From NCBI RefSeq assembly GCF_001427635.1, contig NZ_LMHA01000001.1:2021133-2085132 (forward strand): 64,000 bases of DNA. Direction: 5' to 3'. The stretch is from Pseudoxanthomonas sp. Root65 (GTDB lineage: Bacteria > Pseudomonadota > Gammaproteobacteria > Xanthomonadales > Xanthomonadaceae). The notes beneath the pieces are model-generated. The model was not told the origin of the DNA, ran no database searches, and worked only from the letters and a program-made list of their open reading frames with translations. Numbering within the stretch: the stretch's first letter is position 1; the number at the start of each line of letters is the position of its first letter. A program made the translations under genes and the position numbers. Shown here one piece after another: positions 28,139 through 36,597 of the stretch.

Positions 28139-28275
28139 TGTGGGAGCGACGTAAGTCGCGATCGCACGCCATCGGCCGCAGTGATTCGTGCTTACCTCTC
28201 GCGCCGACAGACATGGGGTTTCAGCAAGATTCCCGGCATCTGGAACCCACGATCGCGACTTACGTCGCTCCCACA
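28139..28275. repeat. REP-like inverted pair (26-bp perfect arms)
   Basis: The 26-bp left arm (28139-28164, TGTGGGAGCGACGTAAGTCG plus CGATCG) and its exact reverse complement (28250-28275) flank 85 bp of non-coding DNA. Each arm also contains a smaller hairpin (GCGAC GTAA GTCGC). This is one of three such pairs in the window (see 39026-39094 and 51597-51719) and looks like a REP/BIME-type element as found in xanthomonads and pseudomonads. It sits between the VOC gene and a small exported protein. Confidence 0.8.
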
Positions 28276-28352
28276 CCGACGTTCGGATCGCCTGTCCGCC
28301 CGCGTACCTGCTAAGGTCGCGCAACACTTGATCTGCCGCAGCGGGGATCCCC

Positions 28353-28820
28353 ATGAAACGCCTGGCGACGTTTTTCCTGGCCGTGTCCACGACATGGATG
28401 GCCACCTCGGCATCGGCCAACGATCTCGACTGGCTCGCCGGCCACTGGTGCGGCCAGCGCGGCAAGACGTTCAGTGAGGAAACCTGGATGGCGCCGCGGG
28501 GTGGGCTGCTGATCGGCATGCACCGTGACACGCGCGACGGCAGGGCGGCCGGCTTCGAGTTCATGCGCATCGCGCAGCAGGACGGACGCTGGGTGCTGCT
28601 CGCGCAGCCCGGGGGTGGGGCGGTGACCGCGTTTCCCGCGCAGAGCGTGGCGCAGGATCGCGTGGTGTTCGCCAATCCGGCGCATGACTTTCCGAAGCGC
28701 GTGATCTATTCGCGCTCCGACGCCGACACGCTGCACGCGCGTGTCGATGATGGCCGCGATGACGGCAAGGCACTGGAATGGACCTGGCGGCGCGACTGCG
28801 ACGCGCCGCCGTCGCCTTGA
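28353..28820 (+). CDS. DUF6265 family exported protein
   Basis: A 155-residue protein with a signal peptide (MKRLATFFLAVSTTWMATSASA) followed by NDLDWLAGHWCGQRGKTFSE. The DLDWLAGxW opening and EETWMAPRGGLLIGMHR block fit DUF6265, a small beta-barrel family related in outline to lipocalin/nitrobindin-like folds. The Cys in HWCGQ and another near the C-terminus (WRRDCDAPPS) could form a disulfide in the periplasm. No enzyme motif is visible. It ends 6 bp from the end of cysK on the other strand. Function unknown. Confidence 0.75.
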   Translation: MKRLATFFLAVSTTWMATSASANDLDWLAGHWCGQRGKTFSEETWMAPRGGLLIGMHRDTRDGRAAGFEFMRIAQQDGRWVLLAQPGGGAVTAFPAQSVAQDRVVFANPAHDFPKRVIYSRSDADTLHARVDDGRDDGKALEWTWRRDCDAPPSP

Positions 28821-28826
28821 ATCCCG

Positions 28827-29801
28827 TTACGGCAGCGCGGCCTCGCCCAGCGAGGCCAGCCATTCGTCGTCCGAGCCTTCGTTGACGCCTTCGAACAGCG
28901 GCGTGGAGAAATAGCGCTCGCCGGTGTCCGGCAGCATCGCCAGCAGCACGTCGCCGGGCTTGGCCTTCTGCGCGACCTGCAGCGCCGCCGCGACGGTGGC
29001 GCCACCGGAAATGCCGACGAAGATGCCTTCCTCCGCCGCCAGCCGGCGTGCGGTGGCGATGGACTCCACGTCGGTGACCGGCAGGATCTCGTCGGCGACC
29101 TCACGGTTCAGCACGTCCGGCACGAAGTCTGGCGTCCAGCCCTGGATCTTGTGCGGCTGCCATTCCTTGCCCTGCAGCAGCGACGCCCCGGCCGGTTCGG
29201 AGGCGGTGATGCGCACGTCCGGACGCGCGACCTTCAGCACTTCACCCACCCCGGTCAGCGTGCCGCCCGTGCCCCAGCCGGTGACGAAGTGGTCGAGCCG
29301 CTGGCCGGCGAAATCACGCAGGATTTCCGCCGCCGTGGTCTGCCGGTGGTAGGCCGGGTTGGCGGGATTGGCGAACTGGCGGGCGAGGAACCAGCCGTGC
29401 TGCTTGGCCAGTTCCTCCGCGCGGCGCACCATGCCGCTGCCACGCTCGGCGGCCGGCGTCAGGATCACCTTGGCGCCATACGCGCGCATCAGCTTGCGGC
29501 GCTCGATGGAGAAGGTTTCCACCATCGTGGCGACGAACTTGTAGCCGCGCGCGGCGGCCACCATCGCCAGTGCCACGCCGGTGTTGCCGGAGGTCGCTTC
29601 GACGATGGTGTCGCCCGGCTTCAGCAGGCCCTTGGCCTCGGCATCCAGGACGATCGCCAGCGCCAGGCGGTCCTTCACCGAGCCGCCCGGGTTGAACGAC
29701 TCCACCTTGGCATAGAGCGTCACGTGCTCGGGCGCGATGCGGTGCAGTTTCACGACCGGGGTGCGGCCGATGGTGTCCAGGATGCTGTCGTAGAGGGCCA
29801 T
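28827..29801 (-). CDS. cysK: Cysteine synthase A (O-acetylserine sulfhydrylase)
   Basis: A 324-residue PLP enzyme that makes cysteine from O-acetylserine and sulfide, the last step of the sulfate pathway encoded around it. The PLP Lys lies in ESFNPGGSVKDRLAL, the Asn/Thr loop is VEATSGNTGVALA, and the phosphate-binding glycine loop is GWGTGGTLTGVGEVL. The end part has GISGGATVAAALQVA. Length is normal for CysK. It lies 24 bp downstream of cysG on the minus strand, so the two likely share a transcript that starts near the divergent cysB. Confidence 0.96.
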   Translation of the reverse strand: MALYDSILDTIGRTPVVKLHRIAPEHVTLYAKVESFNPGGSVKDRLALAIVLDAEAKGLLKPGDTIVEATSGNTGVALAMVAAARGYKFVATMVETFSIERRKLMRAYGAKVILTPAAERGSGMVRRAEELAKQHGWFLARQFANPANPAYHRQTTAAEILRDFAGQRLDHFVTGWGTGGTLTGVGEVLKVARPDVRITASEPAGASLLQGKEWQPHKIQGWTPDFVPDVLNREVADEILPVTDVESIATARRLAAEEGIFVGISGGATVAAALQVAQKAKPGDVLLAMLPDTGERYFSTPLFEGVNEGSDDEWLASLGEAALP

Positions 29802-29825
29802 GGGATGTCCTAGGGGAGCGAAGGG

Positions 29826-31274
29826 TCAGGCGGCCTGCAGTGTGGGCACGGGCAGGTTGCGGGAATGTGTGGGAGCGCCGACGGGCGGCGCGCCGAACCA
29901 GTGCAGCGTGTCGGCCAATGCGGCGACTTCGCCCAGGATCAACAGCGCGGGCGAGCGTACCTGGTGGAAACGCGCAGTTTCCGCCAGATCGGCCAGCGTG
30001 CCGCCGATCACGCGCTGGTCGCGGCGCGATCCGTTCTCCACCAGCGCGAACGGGGTCGACGGCGCGCGGCCATGCTGGAGCAGCCGGTCGCGCAGGCCTT
30101 CCAGCCCGGCCACGCCCATGTACACGGCCAGCGTCTGCCGTTCCTGCGCCAGCGCCTGCCAGTCGAGGGTGTCGAAGGAGTCCTTGCAGTGTGCGGTCAC
30201 CAGCTTCAACGACTGTGCATGGTCGCGATGGGTGAGCGGAATGCCGGCATAGGCCGCGCACGCCACGGCCGCGGTGATGCCGGGGACGACTTCGTACGGA
30301 ATGCCGTGGGCGCGCAGGAACTCGAGCTCTTCGCCGCCGCGACCGAACACGAACGGATCGCCGCCCTTCAGCCGCACCACGCGATGGCCGGCGCGGGCGT
30401 GTTCCAGCATCAGCGCATGGATGTCGTCCTGGCGCGTGCTGTGGCCGCTGGCCGACTTGCCGACTTCGATATAGGTCGCATCGCGCCGGCCCAGACGCAG
30501 CACGTCCTCGCTGACCAGGCGGTCGTGCAGGACCACGTCGGCTTCGTTCATCGCCCGCAAGGCGTTGAGCGTCAGCAGGCCGGCGTCGCCCGGGCCGGCG
30601 CCGACCACGGCGACCGAGCCGCTGCGCACGACCGTGGCGTGTTCATCCAGCATCGCCTGGAAATGCTGCTCGGCCTGCACGTGCAGCTGCTGGCGGAACA
30701 GGCGGGGCAGGGGACCGGCCAGCAGCTTCTCGAAGAAGCGGCGACGCTCGGCCGGCTGCGGGAAGCGCTGCCGGATGCGCTGGCGCTGGCGGGTGAAGAG
30801 GTGGGCCAGTGAGGCCCAGGAATCGTCCAGCAAGGTCTCCAGCTGGCGGCGCAGATGCCGGGCCAGCATCGGTGCGCCGCCGCCGCTGGAAATGGCGACC
30901 TGCAGCGGGCCGCGCTCGACGATGGCGGGCACGTGGAAGGTGGACAGTTCCGCATCGTCCACGACATTGGCGAACAACTGGCGCGCCTCGGCGGCGGCGG
31001 CGACAGCCTGATTGACGTGGCCGTCGTCGGTCGCGGCCACCACCAGCCAGGCATCGGCCAGCCACGCGACATCGAAGCGTCCGGCGATCCAGTCGATCCG
31101 ACCCTGCTCGTGCCAGGTCCGCAGGCGCGGAGTCAGATCGGGCGCGCCGACCCGGGGGCGGGCGCCGGCATGCAGCAGCGCTTCCGTCTTGCGCTCGGCC
31201 ACCGGGCCGCCACCGACCACCAGAACCCGGCGGCCTTGCAGGTCGGCGAACAGGGGAAACAACGGAGCGCTCAC
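29826..31274 (-). CDS. cysG: Siroheme synthase (methyltransferase, dehydrogenase, ferrochelatase)
   Basis: A 482-residue trifunctional enzyme that makes siroheme from uroporphyrinogen III, the cofactor needed by CysI. The N-terminal dehydrogenase/ferrochelatase part starts [20 protein letters not shown]. The SAM-dependent SUMT domain starts near residue 215 with [19 protein letters not shown] and has [11 protein letters not shown] and [16 protein letters not shown]. Order and length equal those of E. coli CysG. The start is a GTG at 31274, 170 bp from the divergent cysB; no better ATG lies upstream. It is followed closely by cysK. Confidence 0.95.
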   Translation of the reverse strand: MSAPLFPLFADLQGRRVLVVGGGPVAERKTEALLHAGARPRVGAPDLTPRLRTWHEQGRIDWIAGRFDVAWLADAWLVVAATDDGHVNQAVAAAAEARQLFANVVDDAELSTFHVPAIVERGPLQVAISSGGGAPMLARHLRRQLETLLDDSWASLAHLFTRQRQRIRQRFPQPAERRRFFEKLLAGPLPRLFRQQLHVQAEQHFQAMLDEHATVVRSGSVAVVGAGPGDAGLLTLNALRAMNEADVVLHDRLVSEDVLRLGRRDATYIEVGKSASGHSTRQDDIHALMLEHARAGHRVVRLKGGDPFVFGRGGEELEFLRAHGIPYEVVPGITAAVACAAYAGIPLTHRDHAQSLKLVTAHCKDSFDTLDWQALAQERQTLAVYMGVAGLEGLRDRLLQHGRAPSTPFALVENGSRRDQRVIGGTLADLAETARFHQVRSPALLILGEVAALADTLHWFGAPPVGAPTHSRNLPVPTLQAA

Positions 31275-31444
31275 GGGCGTCGGGAATGTCGGCGGGGCTG
31301 CTGACCGTACTGCCCGCTCATGGTGGTCGGAAATGACATCCCGCCACCGCCATATGCCTTGCAGTTATAAGCGGCGGCGGCTACGTTCCCGGCAAATCCT
31401 CTACAGTCCAAGGCCCCTCCCGGTGGGCCCCACGCCCGACGCCG
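31275..31444. promoter_or_regulatory. Divergent cysG/cysB promoter region
   Basis: 170 bp separate the two divergent starts. On the plus strand TACAGT (31402-31407) could be the cysB -10. TTATAA (31375-31380, within GCAGTTATAAGCGG) gives a minus-strand TTATAACTGC suited to a cysG -10 or to a LysR-type (T-N11-A) site. CysB would be expected to bind here, but the exact operator cannot be fixed by eye. Confidence 0.4.
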
Positions 31445-32428
31445 ATGACGCTGACCCAACTCCGCTACCTGGTGGCGATCGCCGATGCCGACCTCAACAT
31501 CACGCTGGCGGCGGCGCGCGTGCACGCCACCCAGCCCGGTTTGTCCAAGCAGCTGAAGCAACTGGAAGACGAACTGGGCTTCCTGCTGTTCGTGAGAAAA
31601 GGACGCAGCCTGGAAGCGGTGACGCCGGCCGGCCACGAAGTGATCGACCGCGCCCGGCTGGTACTGGCCGAGGCCAACAACATCCGCACCTACGCCGCCA
31701 ACCAGCGCCGCGAGAGCCAGGGCCAGCTGGTGCTGGTCACCACGCACACGCAGGCGCGCTTCGTGCTGCCGCCGGCCATCGCGCAGATCAAGCGCGACTT
31801 CCCGCAGGTCAGCGTGCACCTGCAGCAGGCGCCGGAAAGCCAGGCGCTGGACCTGCTGACCCAGGGCGACGCCGACATGGCCGTGGTCAGCACCGCCGGC
31901 GACCCGCCGCAGGCCGGCATCGCCGTGCCGCTGTACCGCTGGCGGCGGCTGGTGCTGGTGCCGCGCGCCCATGCGCTGGAACAGCTCGGTCGGGTGCCCA
32001 CGATGGCCGACCTGGCCGACCAGCCGCTGATCAGTTACGAATCGTCGACGCGTCCCGGTTCGTCATTGCAGCGCGCCTTCGCCAAGGTGGGGCTGGAACC
32101 GAACATCGCGCTGACCGCGCTCGATGCCGACCTCATCAAGACCTATGTCCGCGCCGGCCTGGGCGTGGGCCTGCTGGCCGAGATGGCGGTGAATGCGTCC
32201 GACACCGACCTGCGCGCCTGGCCGGCACCGCCGGAGGTGAAGGAATGCATCGCCTGGGCGGTGCTGCCGCGCGAGCGCGTGCTGCGCGACTACGCGCTGG
32301 ATCTGGTGCGCGCGCTGGCGCCGCAGATCGACCGCCGCGACCTGCGCCGGGTGATCGACGGCAACCAGGACCCGGACTGGCCCGAGCCGCCGACCTGGCA
32401 GTCGCTGACCCAGACGATCACCAGCTGA
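31445..32428 (+). CDS. cysB: CysB-type LysR regulator of sulfur assimilation
   Basis: A 327-residue LysR-family activator with an N-terminal winged helix-turn-helix (MTLTQLRYLVAIADADLNIT, then ARVHATQPGLSKQLKQLE) and a C-terminal effector domain. The effector half has the CysB/Cbl-type pattern RRESQGQLVLVTTHTQARFVLPP and FPQVSVHLQQ, with the Thr pair at the inducer site, and YESSTRPGSSLQRAF. CysB proteins respond to N-acetylserine/O-acetylserine and sulfide or thiosulfate and switch on cys genes. Divergence from cysG-cysK and its position near cysHIJ/DN fit. It is followed by a CCGCGT / ACGCGG hairpin. Confidence 0.92.
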   Translation: MTLTQLRYLVAIADADLNITLAAARVHATQPGLSKQLKQLEDELGFLLFVRKGRSLEAVTPAGHEVIDRARLVLAEANNIRTYAANQRRESQGQLVLVTTHTQARFVLPPAIAQIKRDFPQVSVHLQQAPESQALDLLTQGDADMAVVSTAGDPPQAGIAVPLYRWRRLVLVPRAHALEQLGRVPTMADLADQPLISYESSTRPGSSLQRAFAKVGLEPNIALTALDADLIKTYVRAGLGVGLLAEMAVNASDTDLRAWPAPPEVKECIAWAVLPRERVLRDYALDLVRALAPQIDRRDLRRVIDGNQDPDWPEPPTWQSLTQTITS

Positions 32429-32505
32429 CGGTCCCCCGACCGCGTGATTGACGCGGCCCGCCTGCACGAGCGAGCCTGCGTTTCTCCTTCCGATTCCCGA
32501 TCCCG

Positions 32506-32853
32506 ATGAACCGCATCTCCCGCATGGTTGCCCGCATGTATGCCCCGGCCGTGGTCATCGCGGTGGGCGGCTTCGCCACGGCGGAAGTGGTGACGCGGAC
32601 CGAGCGCGCCTTCGGCGACATCACGCCGCAACGACTGGCCTCGCTCTCGTTCCTGCTGGCGATCCTGCTGGGTACGGCGTGGGCCCTGCATTCCAGCTGG
32701 CGGCTGTACCGCTGGGCGCGCGGCCGGGAACTGCGCTGCGCCTGCGGCGGCATGATGTCGCGCATCCGCTACAACCGGCAGCGGCAGAAGTACCGCAAGT
32801 GCCTGGCCTGCGGCAGCAAGAGCCTGGAAGGCGCGCATTGCGGCAGCGCATGA
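32506..32853 (+). CDS. Membrane protein with C-terminal zinc ribbon
   Basis: A 115-residue protein with two predicted transmembrane helices (about residues 11-30 and 44-66) and a cytoplasmic, basic C-terminal tail. The tail carries a CAC followed about 20 residues later by CLAC and one more Cys near the end (GAHCGSA). The CxC..CxxC spacing looks like a small zinc ribbon (REREL-type linker RWARGRELRCACGG, then KYRKCLACGS). I do not recognise a named family. The start codon of the next gene overlaps its stop (ATGA), so the two proteins are made together. A possible function is a membrane-tethered nucleic-acid or protein contact, but this is a guess. Confidence 0.65.
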   Translation: MNRISRMVARMYAPAVVIAVGGFATAEVVTRTERAFGDITPQRLASLSFLLAILLGTAWALHSSWRLYRWARGRELRCACGGMMSRIRYNRQRQKYRKCLACGSKSLEGAHCGSA

Positions 32854-33326
32854 GGTGGCGGTTCGACCTGGCGACGGCCGGGTGCGCGCTGGTCCTGTTC
32901 GTACTGCTCGTCCTGCTGGCGACCGCCGGCGCGGGGCTGGGCTGGATACGCAGCTTCGCCGGCGATGTCGTCGCGGTTGTCTGGGTGCATTGCCTGCTGG
33001 CGGCCGTCGTGTGGCTGCGTCCGCCCATGCGGCCGCTGCTGGCGCTGGCCGTGGGACTGACGGTCGAGGCGGCGCAGTACGTCAGCCAGCAGGCGGGCTG
33101 GCAGGTTTCCTCGCCGGTGCTGCGCATCGTGCTGGGCAGCACGCCGGACTGGCTTGACGTGGTCGCCTATCTGATCGGCTTCGTGCTGGCCTGCACGATC
33201 GAGCGGCGCGACAACGCCCGCGCCTCGCCGGTTGACGTGCCCGCGCCGAGGGTCGTCGGACCTGACCGCGTGATGCAGGCCTTGCGGTTCGCCGCACGGC
33301 TTGTGAGGGTGCGAGTGATACTGTAG
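32850..33326 (+). CDS. DUF2809/VanZ-like small membrane protein
   Basis: A 158-residue protein with about four transmembrane helices. The conserved part is AVGLTVEAAQYVSQQ followed by IVLGSTPDWLDVVAYLIGF. The polar residues inside helices (Glu-Gln, then Asp-Asp) and the LGSxxDxxDxxAYxxG pattern are those of DUF2809, a family related in layout to VanZ. A short hydrophilic tail rich in Arg and Val ends the protein. The ATG overlaps the stop of the zinc-ribbon gene, so translation is coupled. No role is known. Confidence 0.75.
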   Translation: MRWRFDLATAGCALVLFVLLVLLATAGAGLGWIRSFAGDVVAVVWVHCLLAAVVWLRPPMRPLLALAVGLTVEAAQYVSQQAGWQVSSPVLRIVLGSTPDWLDVVAYLIGFVLACTIERRDNARASPVDVPAPRVVGPDRVMQALRFAARLVRVRVIL

Positions 33327-33335
33327 TGTCACTTC

Positions 33336-33593
33336 ATGCGCACCGAACTCGTCACCACGCTGAAGCGACAGGCCACCGACTTGCTGGCTGACATCGAGCG
33401 GAAGCGCGAGCCCATCCTCATCACCCAGCACGGGCTGCCCAGCGCCTACCTGGTGGATGTGGAAACCTACGAAGCGATGGTGGCGCGCATGTCCCTGCTG
33501 GAAGGCATCGCGCGTGGCGAACAGGCCGTCGCCGAAGGACGCGCCATCTCCCATGAACAAGCCAGGGAACGGCTTGCCAGATGGTTGAAGTAG
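33336..33593 (+). CDS. Antitoxin of the Phd/YefM family
   Basis: An 85-residue protein with the Phd/YefM antitoxin layout: an N-terminal DNA-binding half (MRTELVTTLKRQATDLLADI, then REPILITQHGLPSAYLVDVE) and a flexible charged C-terminal half with a helix (EAMVARMSLLEGIARGEQAV) and RERLARWLK tail that would wrap the toxin. It overlaps the ParE-type gene by 13 bases, the usual arrangement with antitoxin first. It should repress its own operon together with the toxin. Confidence 0.88.
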   Translation: MRTELVTTLKRQATDLLADIERKREPILITQHGLPSAYLVDVETYEAMVARMSLLEGIARGEQAVAEGRAISHEQARERLARWLK

Positions 33594-33901
33594 TCTGGTC
33601 CGAACCCGCGCTGAGTGATCTCGACGCCATCGCGGATTACATCGCGCTGGAGGATCCGGGCGCGGCGGCGGAACTGGTGCGTCGGGTGTTTGCCCATGTC
33701 GAACAACTCGCCGACCACCCGGACAGCGGCAGCCGCCCCGCCGAGTTGAAGCGTGGACGCTACCGCCAGGTCGTCGAGCCGCCGTGCCGCGTGATCTATC
33801 GCCATGAAGGTGGGCAGGTGGTGATCCTGCACGTCATGCGCAGCGAGCGGCTGCTGCGGCCGGGCATGCTGAAGCCGCGCGCACCAGGTAAAGCGCGCTG
33901 A
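33581..33901 (+). CDS. ParE/RelE-superfamily toxin
   Basis: A 106-residue toxin of the RelE/ParE fold: VVWSEPALSDLDAIADYIAL opens the first strand and helix pair, DHPDSGSRPAELKRGRYRQVV is the central part and CRVIYRHEGGQVVILHVMRSER the sheet end. The pattern with RYRxxV and IYR..I.HV.R is ParE-like. ParE proteins inhibit DNA gyrase, while RelE proteins cut mRNA; which one this does cannot be decided here. It overlaps the antitoxin by 13 bases. The set lies in the accessory block between the two cys loci. Confidence 0.88.
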   Translation: MVEVVWSEPALSDLDAIADYIALEDPGAAAELVRRVFAHVEQLADHPDSGSRPAELKRGRYRQVVEPPCRVIYRHEGGQVVILHVMRSERLLRPGMLKPRAPGKAR

Positions 33902-33940
33902 CGCCATTGCGATTGAAGCGGCGTGGCATGCAGCGAACCC

Positions 33941-34309
33941 TCAGCTGCCGCAACGGCGACCGGCATCGGCTTCCTTCGCCACGCATTGCCGGAAATCCTC
34001 CGGCAAGCCACGGATCTCATGCGTCTTGCCGGGTGCCAGCGCAAAGTCCTCCAGCGTGGTGCGGGTGCAGTCCGCAGGATTCTCGCCGGTCGCAGCAACT
34101 GCGCAGCGCTCGGTGTAGACGCGGTAGTGGCACTGGCCGCTTTCGCTGGCGAAACACTCGAAGGTGGCCACGCCTTCCTTCAGCGTGCTTTTGCTGAAAA
34201 GCGTATCCACGCCGTTGGCGCTGCTGTGGTGGATGGTGGTGACGCTGGGCTTGTCGTCGCATCCTGCCAGGGCCAGCAGGCAGGACATCAGGGACGTGAT
34301 GATGCGCAT
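33941..34309 (-). CDS. Small lipoprotein, function unknown
   Basis: A 122-residue protein with a good lipoprotein signal (MRIITSLMSCLLALAGC; LALAGC lipobox, Cys at 17) followed by DDKPSVTTIHHSS. Mature cysteines (FECFASESGQCHYRVYTERC, DCTRTT, FRQCVAKEADAGRRC) probably form two or three disulfides in the periplasm. No known domain could be recognised. It is convergent with the toxin gene, downstream of the response-regulator gene on the same strand. The gap of 112 bp to that gene suggests a separate transcript. Confidence 0.7.
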   Translation of the reverse strand: MRIITSLMSCLLALAGCDDKPSVTTIHHSSANGVDTLFSKSTLKEGVATFECFASESGQCHYRVYTERCAVAATGENPADCTRTTLEDFALAPGKTHEIRGLPEDFRQCVAKEADAGRRCGS

Positions 34310-34421
34310 GGCGATTCCTTTGTCGTTTCGATGGGCAATGACAGGCCCTCCACGACGCGGGTGCGTCGTGCCGGCGATGCCACGTTGGATGCCGCGCGGG
34401 GCGGACGGGTTTAGAGCGGTG

Positions 34422-35192
34422 CTACATGTTGCGGAACAGCGTCATGAAGGGCTGGCTGACGGTCAGCACTTCCGGCCGCGTCTTCAGTTTCAGGCGGCCG
34501 CGACCGGCGTCGTCGCGACTGACCGATGCGACCGCCTTCATGTTGACGATGGTGGAGCGGTGGATCTGCTTGAAGGTGGTCTGGTCCAGCGAATCGAGCA
34601 GCTCGCGCAACGGCGTGCGCAGCAGCGATTCGCCCTCGGCCGTCATCACCGTGGTGTACTTGTTGTCGGCCTGGAAGTAGGCCACGTCGTCCACCATGAT
34701 CAGCTTGGTGTCCTTGCCGACGCTGGCGGTGAGCCATACCAGCGCCGGTTTCGCCGGTGCCGACGACACCGCGGACAAGCGGCGCAGCAGCGCGTCCAGC
34801 GTGGCGCCGTCGGGATGGCCGGCGGTGGCGCGCGCCTGGATGCGCTGCACGGTGGCCAACAGGCGCTCGCGCGTGATCGGCTTGAGCAGGTAATCGATGG
34901 CGCCCTGCTCGAATGCATCGATCGCGTACTGGTCGTAAGCGGTGACGAACACCACCTGCGTGCGCGGGCAGGCATCGGCCATGCCACGCGCAACCTCGAT
35001 GCCGGTCAGGCCGGGCATGCGGATGTCGAGGAAGGCCACGTCCGGCTGCAGCTCGACGATGGACTCCAGCGCGCTGGCGCCGTCCTCGCATTCGGCCACG
35101 ATGTCCAGCTGCGGCCAGGCGTCCTTCAGCAGCGAGGACAGCGCGGTGCGCAGCAGTTCCTCGTCTTCGGCGATCACGCCCCGGAAGTTCAT
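34422..35192 (-). CDS. LytTR-family response regulator
   Basis: A 256-residue two-component regulator. The receiver domain has the acidic pair in VIAEDEELLRTAL, the phospho-Asp in VAFLDIRMPGLTG, the Thr in VVFVTAYDQYAIDAF and the Lys in DYLLKPI. A linker of about 30 residues leads to a LytTR DNA-binding domain (LIMVDDVAYFQADNKYTTV, then FKQIHRSTIVNMKAV). This is the architecture of AlgR and LytR. The frame is open far upstream, but homology starts at the ATG 35192, which overlaps the stop of the kinase gene by four bases, so the pair is coupled. It binds DNA at paired repeats spaced by one helical turn. Confidence 0.92.
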   Translation of the reverse strand: MNFRGVIAEDEELLRTALSSLLKDAWPQLDIVAECEDGASALESIVELQPDVAFLDIRMPGLTGIEVARGMADACPRTQVVFVTAYDQYAIDAFEQGAIDYLLKPITRERLLATVQRIQARATAGHPDGATLDALLRRLSAVSSAPAKPALVWLTASVGKDTKLIMVDDVAYFQADNKYTTVMTAEGESLLRTPLRELLDSLDQTTFKQIHRSTIVNMKAVASVSRDDAGRGRLKLKTRPEVLTVSQPFMTLFRNM

Positions 35193-36463
35193 GCGGCACC
35201 TGCCTTGCCGGGCAGCGGCAGCGTCAGCGTGGCGGCCACGCCGCTGGGGAAGTTGGAGACGATGGCGAACGATGCGTTGCCGCCGAACGTCAGGCGCAGG
35301 CGCTCGCGCAGGTTCTTCAGGCCGATGCCGGTGCCGCTGCTCTGGCCGCCGAAGCCCTGGCCGTCGTCGGCGACGGTCAGCGTGGCGTGGTCGTCGTGCT
35401 GGCGCGCCAGGATCCAGACGGTGCCGCCGCCGGTCTTCGGCTCCAGGCCGTGCTTGATCGCGTTCTCGACCAGGGTCTGCAGCATCATCGACGGCATCGG
35501 CACCGACTTGAGCGCGTCCGGCACTTCGATCTGCAGCGACAGGCGGCTGCCCATGCGGATCTTTAGGATCTCCAGGTAGGCCAGCGTGCGTTCCAGTTCC
35601 TCGCCCAGCGTCGACAGCGCGTCGTCGGTGCGCGGCAGCGAGCTGCGCAGGTAGTGGATCAGATGGCCCAGCATGATGTCGGCGCGTGGCGGATCGGTGC
35701 GCGTCAGCACCTGCGCGCTTGCCAGCGTGTTGTAGAGGAAGTGCGGCTCGACCTGCGCGTTGAGCAGGTTCAAGCGCGCGACGGTCAGTTCCTTCTCGCT
35801 GACGGTCTTCACCACATCGGCCTGCTCCTGTCGCCGCTGGTCGGCGACGCGGCGGGTGATGGCGCGGGTGACGGCTTCGACGTTCTCTACGTTGACGCCG
35901 TCGTCCAGTACGAACAGGTCCAGCCATGCACTGGCGTCGGGGCCCACGATCAGGGTGATGCTGCTGGTGCCGTTGCCGGGCGTGACCGTGGCCTGCACGA
36001 GATCGCGCTTCACCGCGAAGCGCGCCATGATGTTGAAGCGCGACGGCTGGCTGGGGCCGCCGAAGCTGTCGATGCGGCGCACCTTGACCCGCACCTGCAG
36101 GCTGTCGGGCGCGCTTTCCGCCTCTTCGGCGCGCGGCAGTTCGCGCAGCGCGCCTTCGATCAGGGCGAAGGCGTCCGCGGTGTCCAGCGGTACTTCGATC
36201 TGCCGGCGCTGGCGGCTGGCGAGCGTGGTGCTGTCGAGCCGCCCGGTGATCAGCCAGATCCGGCGCAGATGGCTGATCAGGCCGATCAACACCGACAGCA
36301 TCACCAGCGTCGAGGCGAGGTTGAACAGCCATTCGGCCGCACCGGACAGCATGGTCCGCTCGAACAGGCCGTTCCAGATGAAGCCCGCCATGAGGATCGC
36401 GCCGAACCAGGCGACGAGGATGCGGATGATCAGCAGCAGGCTGGGGAACACGTCGGATACCAC
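35189..36463 (-). CDS. LytS/AlgZ-type sensor histidine kinase
   Basis: A 424-residue membrane kinase, partner of the LytTR regulator encoded next. Two hydrophobic helices occupy about residues 8-28 and 40-65 with a very short loop between them, so there is almost no periplasmic sensor. A 100-residue intermediate region (FGGPSQPSRFNIMARFAVKR) follows with no clear domain name. The His_kinase (LytS-type) block is LLNAQVEPHFLYNTLASAQV, with the phospho-His; the ATPase part has VENAIKHGLEP (N box) and DDGQGFGGQSSGTGIGLKNL (G boxes). The start is GTG 36463. The signal it senses may be in the membrane or the intermediate region. Confidence 0.88.
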   Translation of the reverse strand: MVSDVFPSLLLIIRILVAWFGAILMAGFIWNGLFERTMLSGAAEWLFNLASTLVMLSVLIGLISHLRRIWLITGRLDSTTLASRQRRQIEVPLDTADAFALIEGALRELPRAEEAESAPDSLQVRVKVRRIDSFGGPSQPSRFNIMARFAVKRDLVQATVTPGNGTSSITLIVGPDASAWLDLFVLDDGVNVENVEAVTRAITRRVADQRRQEQADVVKTVSEKELTVARLNLLNAQVEPHFLYNTLASAQVLTRTDPPRADIMLGHLIHYLRSSLPRTDDALSTLGEELERTLAYLEILKIRMGSRLSLQIEVPDALKSVPMPSMMLQTLVENAIKHGLEPKTGGGTVWILARQHDDHATLTVADDGQGFGGQSSGTGIGLKNLRERLRLTFGGNASFAIVSNFPSGVAATLTLPLPGKAGAA

Positions 36464-36597
36464 GGCTTGGGGAGTGCCGTGGAGGATAGCCCGCCGGTCG
36501 GGCGAGGGAAGAGGGGCCGCGACGGATCCGGCGATGCGGCGACGAAACCCGGTTGCGCGGGGGCGAACGGATCAGCCCCGCCCGTGTCCGTCAGGGC

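Noticed and set aside
28138..28275. Rho-independent terminator at the inverted pair after the VOC gene
   Set aside because: The arms are 85 bp apart with no T-run after the right arm; the pair belongs to a repeat family found elsewhere in the window.
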